64,000 nt of DNA from Porphyrobacter sp. YT40. GTDB taxonomy: Bacteria > Pseudomonadota > Alphaproteobacteria > Sphingomonadales > Sphingomonadaceae. The stretch's first letter is position 1; each line of letters begins with the position of its first letter. The stretch is taken from assembly GCF_006542605.1 (NCBI RefSeq), contig NZ_CP041223.1, positions 118,801 to 182,800 on the forward strand. The letters run 5' to 3'. Positions 26,249 through 34,443 of this stretch are shown in pieces. Both the position numbers and the translations under genes were made by a program. The notes below the pieces were generated by a model that worked only from the letters and a program-made list of their open reading frames with translations, was not told where the DNA came from and made no database searches.

Positions 26249-28191
26249 AGATCGACCTTGCTGCCTTCGGTGCAGTTCTGGCCAGCGGATTGCTGCTGAC
26301 CGGTTGCGCCACTTCCGCCCCTTCGCGCGAACCGGCAGATATGCCTTTGCCTCCTGCGCCACCTCCTCCCGGACCGGAGGCGCTCGCACCGATGACCGAT
26401 GCCGTAAAGGCGCTCTATGGCGAGTGGCGGCCGGTGTCCGGCCCGGGCGTCTCGCCGAAAGACCGGCTCACCATCTGGAGCCCGATGTTTTCCTTTGGCA
26501 GTGGCTGCGAACTGACACAGGGCCAGCTGCGCGATCTGGGCGATGGGCGATACGCGCTGGACGATTACACGCGCCTTGCGGAGCATTGCCAACCACAGGC
26601 GCGGCTCGCCCCTTTCGATGCGGGCGAAGTGCGCATCGTGGCGGTCGAAGACGACACCATCCGGATCGAACGAGGCGGCGAGACATGGGTGTTCGCCAAG
26701 GTCGACGTGGCTGCGACTATCCCACGCGACGATTTCGTGCGCGGGGAATGGTTGCTCGCGGACAGGCGCGGCAGGCCCTATCGCGGCGATGAGCTGACCC
26801 GCATCACCTTTGGGCCGGAATACAAAGTCGATGCGGAAAACTGCGATTTTGCTTCCAACGTCTGGTTAACCGACCGCGACGGGGAAGTTCGCACGGGTGG
26901 CTCATACTACCGGAAGAGTGAGCGCTGCCGCGTCCTGACACTGGGCGACGAGTTGGCGAAGCTCGGCGGAGAAGCCAGCTACCGCGCCGATCCGGTCGAA
27001 ACCCGGATGACGGTGAAGATTGGAAGAGAGCGGGCGACGCTCGTGCCTGCCGCGCGCTATCCCGAGCTGGCAGAGGATGTCGAGGCCATCGCACCGCACC
27101 CCTGGGCGGCTGAGCTTGCCGAAAAGGCAGCTGTGATACCTGCCGAACAGCGCGCCGGACTGGCGCTGAGGGCCATCGGGTTAAGCGGCGAGGGCCTTCC
27201 CGGAGTGGAGAACCCCGCCGCTCCACGCGCTCTTGCTTTCGTCGGAATGACCGCCTGGCACTACGCACAGGCACAGCAGGCGGGGCTGGTGCCCGAGCCC
27301 GGCACAGAGGCGCGCAGTCTTGCCGAGAACTTCGCCATCGCGCCCATCGTCGTGCGCGCGGTGCTCGAAGGCATCCGCCCCGTCGATCGCGGCGATGGCC
27401 TCTCGCTCGATTACCTGTACCGCGTGCGCGAAGGCTGGCGAGGCGGTAATCAGACCGGCGACCTGCTGATCGTGCGGATGCCGCCGCTGGAGGGCAAGAG
27501 CCGCTCCCCCGTCATCACGCCCGAACCGGGAGACGAGGTGTTGCTGCTGGCGAGCCGTACTGGCTATCTCGCCGGGCGTCTGGTGGAAGGCGATCCTCCT
27601 TCCCTCGACACGCGCGTGGTGCAGATGACGCTGCCACTGATGCGGATCGTCGATGGCAGGCTGGCTGAAGCGGTCGAAGGCGCGAATGTGCTGGGCGCGG
27701 CAAGCTATGGCGGGACGACAGTCGAAAGCGCGCGCGCTTTGGCAGTGCAGGTCGATCAGCGCATGGTGCAGATCGCGCCACCCCGGCCGACCGACAATTT
27801 CGGCAATCCGACAGTGCGTCGCTATTTCATAACCCGCATCGGCGACCGTGTGCTGCCCGATCCCACGCGCCTCTGGATCGAATACGACGGCAGCACGAAT
27901 TTCGGCAATCCGAATGGTTATGGCGGGGTAGTGGTTTATTTCGATGGCTGCGCACCGATGAGCAGGCAGCCGTATATGGGAAACAATGTTTGGGGCAGCG
28001 CGGCAATCGCATGCCCCGGCAATTTGCCGGATGGCTCGCCAATCACCGAACCAGCCGTTGCGAAGGTCGCGCAGTGGATCGATGCTAACTACTTCCCCGA
28101 TGTCATTTGTGTAAGCACGTGCCCGAGTGACCCGGAGTATACCGTGCCGCTGTCGGAGGGCGACGTTATCCTGAAGGCGATGTTGCGATGA
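26245..28191 (+). CDS. Lipoprotein 7 with two META/HslJ-like modules
   Basis: 648 residues starting from a GTG at 26245 that overlaps the previous stop. The lipobox is at GLLLTGC. The N-terminal half has two modules like the META/HslJ fold (GEWRPVSGPG, SFGSGCELTQGQLRDLGDGRYALDDYTRL, then GEWLLADRRG to DAENCDFASNVWL). The middle carries IVVRAVLEGIRP then YRVREGWRGGNQTGDLLIVRMPP, matching the DIVV / VLKG pattern of the neighbours. The C-terminal region has paired cysteines and Asn-Gly-rich segments (DNFGNPTVRRYF). Function unknown. Confidence 0.6.
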   Translation: MKIDLAAFGAVLASGLLLTGCATSAPSREPADMPLPPAPPPPGPEALAPMTDAVKALYGEWRPVSGPGVSPKDRLTIWSPMFSFGSGCELTQGQLRDLGDGRYALDDYTRLAEHCQPQARLAPFDAGEVRIVAVEDDTIRIERGGETWVFAKVDVAATIPRDDFVRGEWLLADRRGRPYRGDELTRITFGPEYKVDAENCDFASNVWLTDRDGEVRTGGSYYRKSERCRVLTLGDELAKLGGEASYRADPVETRMTVKIGRERATLVPAARYPELAEDVEAIAPHPWAAELAEKAAVIPAEQRAGLALRAIGLSGEGLPGVENPAAPRALAFVGMTAWHYAQAQQAGLVPEPGTEARSLAENFAIAPIVVRAVLEGIRPVDRGDGLSLDYLYRVREGWRGGNQTGDLLIVRMPPLEGKSRSPVITPEPGDEVLLLASRTGYLAGRLVEGDPPSLDTRVVQMTLPLMRIVDGRLAEAVEGANVLGAASYGGTTVESARALAVQVDQRMVQIAPPRPTDNFGNPTVRRYFITRIGDRVLPDPTRLWIEYDGSTNFGNPNGYGGVVVYFDGCAPMSRQPYMGNNVWGSAAIACPGNLPDGSPITEPAVAKVAQWIDANYFPDVICVSTCPSDPEYTVPLSEGDVILKAMLR

Positions 28192-29024
28192 GAAAGCTGG
28201 CCTGTCTGCTGCTGATGGGGCTTGCCGCCTGCAACCCGAAGGCTGACGAACAGGCCGGCAATGCCGCTGCCGACGCTGCCATCGAGGAAACTCCTGCGCT
28301 GGCGGACATCACTGGCAAATGGCGCATCGTCAGCATCGACGACCAAGCGCTGCCGACTGCGGAGAGCGAACCCTACCTTGCTTTCTCCGCAGATGCAGCC
28401 GGCGGATCGGTGGGCTGCAATCGCTTTGGCGGCCCGGCTCTCTATGCTGAGGGGCGTATCGCTACACATAGCTGGGGGGGAGATACGATGGGCTGCATCG
28501 AGCCGCAGGCCACTTGGGAAAACGCGATTGCGGAACTCTTCAGGGCCTATCCGCAGGTCCGGCTCACCGGTGACAGATTGCGCCTAAGTTCCGGAGAGCA
28601 TGAGATCGAACTGACCCGCAAGAACGGCGCGCAGCCACTGGATCGCTCACCCGATCCGATGCGTATCCCGGTTCCCGATCCGGTTCCCCAGGACCTTCCG
28701 AACACGGACTGGGTCATCCGCAGCCTGGATGGCCAGACGGCGAGTTCCACGTCCGCAGAGCGCCACCTGCGATTTACCGCTGAGACTTGGCGGGGTCTTG
28801 CCTCCTGCGCCACACTTAGCGCCACCTGGCGGCGAGAGGGCAATCGCCTGATCGCCGGTGAAAATATTGTCAGCACGCTGCAATATTGTGGTGACGACCA
28901 TGCTGTGCTCGACGATGCCTTTGCCGTTCTCATGCGCGCCGATCCGCACTACCTGATTGGCCCTAATGGTGAACTGATCATCGCGGGCGGCGGACATTAT
29001 CTGACTGCGGACAAGGCGCGATGA
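28188..29024 (+). CDS. Lipoprotein 8, double META/HslJ domain
   Basis: 278 residues with signal MRKLACLLLMGLAAC. Two META/HslJ-like domains are visible. The first is ITGKWRIVSIDDQALPTAESE to GCNRFGGPALYAEGRIA (residues about 45-135) and the second is TDWVIRSLDGQTAS to LSATWRREGNRLIAG (about 170-260). Each ends in a beta segment with a Cys and an acidic turn. META-domain proteins are envelope or secreted in other bacteria, with few known functions. The ATG overlaps the previous stop. Confidence 0.75.
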   Translation: MRKLACLLLMGLAACNPKADEQAGNAAADAAIEETPALADITGKWRIVSIDDQALPTAESEPYLAFSADAAGGSVGCNRFGGPALYAEGRIATHSWGGDTMGCIEPQATWENAIAELFRAYPQVRLTGDRLRLSSGEHEIELTRKNGAQPLDRSPDPMRIPVPDPVPQDLPNTDWVIRSLDGQTASSTSAERHLRFTAETWRGLASCATLSATWRREGNRLIAGENIVSTLQYCGDDHAVLDDAFAVLMRADPHYLIGPNGELIIAGGGHYLTADKAR

Positions 29025-29854
29025 TGCGGGTTGCCTTGTCACTGCCTATCTCCGCGCTGATCGCGGCATGTTCGCCATCCGGGCCGGAGCAACCGCTCTG
29101 CACCTTTGACGATCAGGGGCGTATCGTCATGCAATCCGGCAATGCCGAGGTGGCCTGCGTCGAGCCTGCGCCGATCCCGACGGGTGCAAAACAGGAAAAG
29201 AGCGGCCGCCTCACGATCCTCGAAGCGCCACTTCCGCCGCCGTTTTCGGATCTCGACGGGAAATGGCCGCCCGATCCCGTCAACCAAGAACCTGTGCTTA
29301 CCCGACCCGCCGTTCCGTTAGATCTGTCCTATTATGTCCGCGCATTTCCACAGGCCACAGAACCTGCAGGCGAAGTGCTTGATCTTGGCAGTCAACACAC
29401 GATCGTGCTGCGCGATGGGTGCTTTTTCCTCGACCGTGAAAGGGGCGATGATCCGCTGGTCATGTTTCCGTACTCAGCCGCGCTTGTCATGGATGAGGAA
29501 GGATACCTTGCGTTCGGATCGCGCTACAAACCCAACACAATGGGTAACGTGCGCGTGGGGTTGACCGCAGAAACAGGATGGTTTGGCGAACCTTCCGATC
29601 CTGATCCGGCGTTGGCTGAAGCCTGCGGGAACCACAAGGTCGTGAGTGTCACGACCGTCAGCAATCCCTTTGCTGTTCCGGAGAGGTTCAATCCTGCCCT
29701 GCGTCGTTACGGCGAACGTAGCGGTGCGACCGAAAAACAGATCGTGGAGCGCGCCAACAAATGCGCAGTCGAGCAGGCGCAGCGCGAAGCGGACCGCCGC
29801 CTGCGCAATCCCGCGCTCGATCCGATCGATTGCAATCGATTTTGGGGATTTTGA
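29021..29854 (+). CDS. Lipoprotein 9 with two-cysteine domain
   Basis: 277 residues with signal MMRVALSLPISALIAAC. The C-terminal two-thirds is the operon's two-cysteine domain in its clearest form (TIVLRDGCFFLDRERGDD, PLVMFPYSAALVMDEEGYLAFGS, RVGLTAETGW, EACGNHKVVSV), closely paralleling residues 240-325 of lipoprotein 1. A final helix (AEQAQREADRR-like segment) precedes CNRFWGF. Function unknown. Overlap with lipoprotein 8 is ATGATG. Confidence 0.7.
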   Translation: MMRVALSLPISALIAACSPSGPEQPLCTFDDQGRIVMQSGNAEVACVEPAPIPTGAKQEKSGRLTILEAPLPPPFSDLDGKWPPDPVNQEPVLTRPAVPLDLSYYVRAFPQATEPAGEVLDLGSQHTIVLRDGCFFLDRERGDDPLVMFPYSAALVMDEEGYLAFGSRYKPNTMGNVRVGLTAETGWFGEPSDPDPALAEACGNHKVVSVTTVSNPFAVPERFNPALRRYGERSGATEKQIVERANKCAVEQAQREADRRLRNPALDPIDCNRFWGF

Positions 29855-29872
29855 CGGAGAGGTTGTGACAGG

Positions 29873-30877
29873 ATGAGATTGCGACCCACCTTGGTAAATT
29901 ACACGGTGAGGCACACCCGTCAAAGACGCAGTGCTCTATTGGCATGTATGCTGCTTGCAGTGGCATCCCCCGCATGCGCTCCGGTGGATGCACCTGACAT
30001 TGGCGAACAGCCCGGCTCGATAGAATCTCCGCTGCCGGTGATCTTGAAGGATCGCGGCACCAGTCGCATGGAGGCGCTTGTTTCCGGGCGGATCACCCGC
30101 GCCGGGTCATGCCTTTATCTGGAACATTCGCCTGGACAACGCTCGCTCATCCTGTGGGCGGACAAGGACGTGCAGGTCGCGACCCTCGACGAGAGCGACT
30201 GGCTGGTGAATAACTACACCTCTGGTCTGCGTATCCGCGAAGGCGAGATGGTTCGCGGCAGCGGTGGGTTCTATCCTCGCGATGCCGACCTGGTGGCTTT
30301 GACCGGCGACGAACTACCTGCCGATTGCGCCGGGCCTGCCTTACAGATCTATGAAATTGCGAAATACGATCCGGCCAAACCCGACGGCATCCCCGATCCG
30401 CCAGCGCCTCCACCACCTGGCCCATCCACGGACGATATGCTGCTCTCACAGGAGTTCGACGAGCATTGGGACGGGAGGCGCTGGCCCAAGCGAACCATCG
30501 AGGGAATTGCTGATCCACGGGAAGCGATGTTCGCCTATGTGCTGCAGGATTATGAGGGGCGCGAAGGCGACATGCACGCCCATTTCTGTCTGCGCGGGGC
30601 AAACGATGATTTGCGCAACAGGCTCACGCGCCGATTTGGGCAACTCTTCGCTGACGCCGATTGTTCATGGAACGACGGTGGCGTAATCCTTGCCCGGAAT
30701 AGCGAGAAAGCCATGTTCATCGATGCGCGGATCGATTGTTCGGGCAATCGCGGTTTCTGTGCAGGGTTTGGCGGTGCCACATACGGCAATCTCGGCGCGG
30801 AGCATGGCGCCTACCGCCTTCGACGCAGGGGCGATGGCTGGGAAATCGAAAAGCTGGGTCTGAGCGTGGTCTCATGA
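29873..30877 (+). CDS. Lipoprotein 10, final gene of the exported operon
   Basis: 334 residues with a lipoprotein signal ending SPAC after a basic N-terminus. A diverged two-cysteine domain is present (SGRITRAGSCLYLEHSPGQ, LVNNYTSGLRIREGEMVRGSGGF, ADCAGPALQIY), followed by a proline linker (DPPAPPPPGP) and an unassigned domain with paired cysteines (HFCLRG, DADCSW, IDCSGNRGFCAGF). It is separated from the previous gene by 18 bases. The operon ends here; the next gene is convergent. Function unknown. Confidence 0.65.
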   Translation: MRLRPTLVNYTVRHTRQRRSALLACMLLAVASPACAPVDAPDIGEQPGSIESPLPVILKDRGTSRMEALVSGRITRAGSCLYLEHSPGQRSLILWADKDVQVATLDESDWLVNNYTSGLRIREGEMVRGSGGFYPRDADLVALTGDELPADCAGPALQIYEIAKYDPAKPDGIPDPPAPPPPGPSTDDMLLSQEFDEHWDGRRWPKRTIEGIADPREAMFAYVLQDYEGREGDMHAHFCLRGANDDLRNRLTRRFGQLFADADCSWNDGGVILARNSEKAMFIDARIDCSGNRGFCAGFGGATYGNLGAEHGAYRLRRRGDGWEIEKLGLSVVS

Positions 30878-31007
30878 CTGCAGTGGGTCGTGAGTGTGTG
30901 AATAAATAAACGGCTTCCCGGCTTTGCTGTCAGTTGCTCTGCGTCCGCTTCCAGGAGATCGACAGCAAAGCTTCAACGACCGGGATGAGGGCGCGAAGCA
31001 GACAGCG

Positions 31008-32153
31008 TCACGTCGAAAACCGACGTGCCAAACGCGCGCTTGCCCCGCTTTGAACCGCGAGTTGGCTGCCGTACCGCATCACTGTCGCAGCATCTCGCCA
31101 ACGGTAGGCCTGCATGATTGCCGGCAAGCCTTCGCCCGCCGCGAGATTGTCCTGCGCCACCCCAACCCGGACCGAGTGTGACGAAACCGCCCTCACCCAC
31201 TGCTCGAGCCGCTCGTCACTCATTTGCCCAAGCAACCCTTTGGCGTGGGCAGCACGGATCAGTCGGCGGTAAATCAGCGTCACGCTGTTGGGATGGAGCG
31301 GTCTAGTGCCGACCGTTCGGACGGTGCCATCGAAATGCAACTCGACCCGGCGCAGCAGCGGCCCTGACCGGATGTCCACGGCTTTCTTCCAGGCTCGGAT
31401 AGCGTTCATGCTCGCTGGCGAGAGATAGGCATAGGCCCCCTCCCCCTCGGCATCGGTCTTGCTCGACGGAATGTATAGCGCTCCGCCCTCTGCTCCATCA
31501 CCGCTGATGTGCTCGATCTCGATCGCTACCAGTTCGGATCGCCGGCAACCGGTGTCGTAGGCGACGCGCAAGAGAACCTGATCGCGCAGGCCCAGCCAAT
31601 CGCGTCGGCATGCCTTGAGCAGATTCGCCAGGCACACCCCGCTTGCAGGTCCGTCGAGATCGGCGACCTCGCCCTTGAAGCGGATCGCTCTCGCTTGTCG
31701 CTGACGCACTCCGCGTGCGCGGCGCATCGCTTTCATTTCGAGGCGCACCAGAGGGGCTGTGGTCGGATCGGCCATGCCCGCCATCCGGTAGGCCATGCCG
31801 ATGTGGACGAGATAGCGTGCTATTGTCGCCGCCGCGCGGCGCTTCCATTTCTTCCCGCCGTCCCCTTCTTCGCATTCGGCGGTTCTGGAGAGGACCTGCA
31901 CCCATTGCGCGACAAAGTCGGGTGTGGCCTCGGCCGCGGGGACGCGCTGCTCGCGACACCAGCGGGCCCATAGTGCGAGATCGGACATAAATGCCCGGCG
32001 GGTGTTGGCAGACCAAGCCCTCGAAGCCGCATCAATGACGGCCGGATCGACCGCTCCGTGTGTATCGGCGAGTTCTACGACCGTCGTGACCACCGGATTA
32101 TCCGGCAAGCGAGCAAGCGCAGCGCTCGGGTGCTGGACGGTTTGCAGGGCCAT
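31008..32153 (-). CDS. Tyrosine recombinase (plasmid resolution/integrase)
   Basis: A 381-residue phage-integrase-family recombinase. The catalytic Arg lies in DTGCRRSELVAIEI (about residue 203), the H-x-x-R box is SSHSVRVGVAQ (about 327), and the nucleophile Tyr is in AATVMRYGSQ (about 362). The N-terminal SAM-like domain (NTRRAFMSDLALWARWC) is present. It sits with the rep and par genes and upstream of its start is a 29-bp site with inverted 11-bp arms. This suggests a multimer-resolution role, though integration is possible. Confidence 0.88.
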   Translation of the reverse strand: MALQTVQHPSAALARLPDNPVVTTVVELADTHGAVDPAVIDAASRAWSANTRRAFMSDLALWARWCREQRVPAAEATPDFVAQWVQVLSRTAECEEGDGGKKWKRRAAATIARYLVHIGMAYRMAGMADPTTAPLVRLEMKAMRRARGVRQRQARAIRFKGEVADLDGPASGVCLANLLKACRRDWLGLRDQVLLRVAYDTGCRRSELVAIEIEHISGDGAEGGALYIPSSKTDAEGEGAYAYLSPASMNAIRAWKKAVDIRSGPLLRRVELHFDGTVRTVGTRPLHPNSVTLIYRRLIRAAHAKGLLGQMSDERLEQWVRAVSSHSVRVGVAQDNLAAGEGLPAIMQAYRWRDAATVMRYGSQLAVQSGASARLARRFST

Positions 32154-32188
32154 GGCGCCGCTCCTGAACGGAAATCGCCCTTGTGTCT

Positions 32189-32217
32189 AGTGGTGATAAG
32201 CAGCCATTATCAACACT
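32189..32217. promoter_or_regulatory. Candidate core site for the adjacent tyrosine recombinase
   Basis: Arms AGTGGTGATAA (32189-32199) and TTATCAACACT (32207-32217) are inverted repeats with 10 of 11 bases matching, separated by a 7-base spacer GCAGCCA. This is the geometry of dif-like and other tyrosine recombinase core sites (11-bp arms, 6-8-bp spacer). It lies 36 bases upstream of the recombinase start and also upstream of the divergent gene at 32242, so an operator role is the alternative. Confidence 0.6.
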
Positions 32218-32241
32218 GAGCGTCGAGGCGGGTAGACTGAA

Positions 32242-33267
32242 ATGCGTGATTCAGTCTATTATTGGGTTATGACTCGGCCGGTCCGCCCGTTCACCGCCCT
32301 CCCCTGGACATCGGATCTGGTTGCCGTGCTGGGCGATACAATGGGGGCCATCGGAGCGCTTGATGCGCGGATTTCCGCGAGTTCGGTAGCTTCGGCATGG
32401 CGGATCCGGGCGAGTTGGGCGGGCTATGCAACAGCGCTCCGGCTGCAGCGCTTCGAAATCGATGAAATCGATGTTTTTTCTGCCCTCGTGGGCCTTCCCA
32501 TTCCCCATCGCCCACCGGTTGCTACAATGGGTGAGCCGTTCGCCACCTACTCCGGGTGGCTGCGATCCCTCGGCGATCGCTCCGAACATCACTGGCGCGA
32601 GGCCCTGCCCTTCAGTTTCGAAGAGCCCGAGGGCTGGAGTTCGGCTCCCACGCTCCTCCGCGCGCTCGGCGTGCTCGATCTCTGGTCGAGAAGGGATGCG
32701 ACGATCAATGTCTGGCTCGCGTTTCCGGCACTCTGTGCGCGCATGGGTCTGACTAGCTCCCCCTTGCCCTCGCTCGCGCTCGGCGACCCGGCACTGCGTA
32801 CGTTGCATGGCCCGCGGGTCGCGCAATTGCGGCGCCTCCTGAAGACGATACGGGAGAATTGCGAAGATGGGCTTGCACGCCTCGACCGGCTCGAAAAATG
32901 GCGCCGGGACTTTGCCGCCGTCATTGCCGGAGAATTGCGGCCGGGGCAGCTTGAGGACCTCGGGAAGCTTGCCCTGACCACGCCGGCCGTCTCGGCCCGC
33001 GGCGTCAGTAATCGCCTGGGCATGACGGTATCGGGTGCGGGCAAGCTGCTGGCCCGCGCCGCCGAGCGCGGACTCTTCGTGGAAGTCTCGGGACGCACGA
33101 GCTGGCGGGTCTACATCACAAGCGAGGCCGGGATCGCACTCGGGATTCTTGCGGCACCACGGGGTCGGCCACCCTCCCCTCCCCCGCCCTCGCCCGGTCT
33201 GGACGCCGTCCTCTGCGCTTTTGACCGCGAGATGGAAGCGATCGACCGGCTCCTCGAGAAGGGTTAA
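32242..33267 (+). CDS. HTH-domain plasmid protein resembling DUF1612 family
   Basis: 341 residues, cytoplasmic. The middle resembles rhizobial-plasmid proteins annotated with a DUF1612/HTH domain (YATALRLQRFEIDEIDVFSALVGLPIPHR, then GWLRSLGDRSEHHWREALPF). A winged helix-turn-helix follows near residues 235-285 (VSNRLGMTVSGAGKLLARAAERGLFVEVSG). A proline-rich linker and short helix end the chain. It is divergent from the recombinase and ends nine bases before the convergent parB end. Likely a DNA-binding regulator or partition accessory; function not established. Confidence 0.6.
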   Translation: MRDSVYYWVMTRPVRPFTALPWTSDLVAVLGDTMGAIGALDARISASSVASAWRIRASWAGYATALRLQRFEIDEIDVFSALVGLPIPHRPPVATMGEPFATYSGWLRSLGDRSEHHWREALPFSFEEPEGWSSAPTLLRALGVLDLWSRRDATINVWLAFPALCARMGLTSSPLPSLALGDPALRTLHGPRVAQLRRLLKTIRENCEDGLARLDRLEKWRRDFAAVIAGELRPGQLEDLGKLALTTPAVSARGVSNRLGMTVSGAGKLLARAAERGLFVEVSGRTSWRVYITSEAGIALGILAAPRGRPPSPPPPSPGLDAVLCAFDREMEAIDRLLEKG

Positions 33268-33276
33268 ACGTGACCC

Positions 33277-34263
33277 CTACGCGAGGAGCTTTTCGATCGC
33301 GCTCATGAGCTCGCTCTTGGACGCGCCCGAGCCGGGATGCACCTTGATCGTCACTCCCTCGCCTCGTGCAGGACGCGTGACCGTCAGCATCGGCTTCCCC
33401 GTCTTGGCTTTGAGCAATGTCGTATTCGCCTTCGCGGACCGACTGGCCGGGGCCGTGGTGGCGCGCAGCAAACGCTTGGCCGTTTCCGGACCCGACAGCG
33501 CATCTTCACCGGCCGCCCGTGCCGATATGATCACTTGCGCTTCCTCTTCCATGCTCTGGCGCGCGCGTGCGTCCTTCACCAAGGGCTTCAGATCGCGCGC
33601 TATTCGCACCGTAATATCGTGCCGATCGGCGAACGCCTCAACCAGCGGCGCGGGCAACCGGGCAACGTTGAGCATGCGATTTAGCCAAGAGGAAGAAATG
33701 TTGAGATGCTCGGCCATTTGCGCGAGCGAGCCTTCGTAGAACTCCGCCAGCGCGGTTTCGTACTCATGGGCGCGCTCCCAGTCGGTGATGTCCTTGCGGG
33801 ACCGGTTCTCAACATCAGAAACCCGGAAGGCTTCCTCGTCCGTGAGCTGCTGAACAGTGACGAGATATTCGAACTCAGGGTGATTGTGTTCGCGCAGCCA
33901 GCGCACCGTCCACCAGCGGCGCACGCCCGCTATGATCTCGTAGTCGAAATCAGGATCATCGCGCAGGCGCCGCACGATGGCGGGGATTCGCTGCTTCTTG
34001 GCCGAGAGGAATGCGTCGATGAGGTCGCGGCAGCTTTCCTCCGTGAGATGGTCAAGGTCGCGGTTGTGCAGGCGCCAGGGCCTGCAACGGGCCGGGTCGA
34101 CGAACTCTGTCCGGTCGGTCACGACCTTGCCCGAGGCCAAGCGGTTGAGCGCCTCGCTGCGGCTCGCCATGACGCTCCGCGCCGGCGCGGCCTCATCATC
34201 TGTCAGGTCTTCATCAAGTGAATCCGTAAGCAGCGAACTGAAGCCTTTGTTGCCGTTAGCCAT
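33277..34263 (-). CDS. parB: ParB, plasmid partition DNA-binding protein
   Basis: 328 residues. The ParB/RepB N-terminal domain is visible with CRPWRLHNRDLDHLT, CRDLIDAFLSAKKQRIPAIVRRL and the box DYEIIAGVRRWWTVRWLRE, then the NRSRKDITDWERAHEY segment and the HTH (YEGSLAQMAEHLNISSSWLNRMLNVARLP). This order is standard for ParB. It lies downstream of parA on the same strand, with palindromic sites between them. The C-terminal part is a basic, low-complexity linker and dimerisation region. Confidence 0.93.
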   Translation of the reverse strand: MANGNKGFSSLLTDSLDEDLTDDEAAPARSVMASRSEALNRLASGKVVTDRTEFVDPARCRPWRLHNRDLDHLTEESCRDLIDAFLSAKKQRIPAIVRRLRDDPDFDYEIIAGVRRWWTVRWLREHNHPEFEYLVTVQQLTDEEAFRVSDVENRSRKDITDWERAHEYETALAEFYEGSLAQMAEHLNISSSWLNRMLNVARLPAPLVEAFADRHDITVRIARDLKPLVKDARARQSMEEEAQVIISARAAGEDALSGPETAKRLLRATTAPASRSAKANTTLLKAKTGKPMLTVTRPARGEGVTIKVHPGSGASKSELMSAIEKLLA

Positions 34264-34300
34264 GGTTCAAACCCTTCCTTATTTCCTGCGTTCCGGAGCG

Positions 34301-34443
34301 AAATTGCCACGTGGCAATTTCACCGGCAGGGGTCGCTTGGCCCGCGCGATCTGCGCGCCCCCACGTGGCCTCCGACGCCGGCGTGAAAATGCATATCTCT
34401 CTGATTCTACGCGAGGAAAACCGACAATTGCCACGTGGCAATT
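34301..34443. promoter_or_regulatory. parS-like palindromes between parA and parB
   Basis: A perfect 20-bp palindrome AAATTGCCACGTGGCAATTT is at 34301-34320 and its 18-bp core recurs at 34426-34443. A third degenerate copy with only the CCACGTGG centre is at 34361-34368. Palindromic sites next to parAB genes are typical centromere (parS) elements bound by ParB. The second copy overlaps the last codons of the parA gene at its end. Confidence 0.75.
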
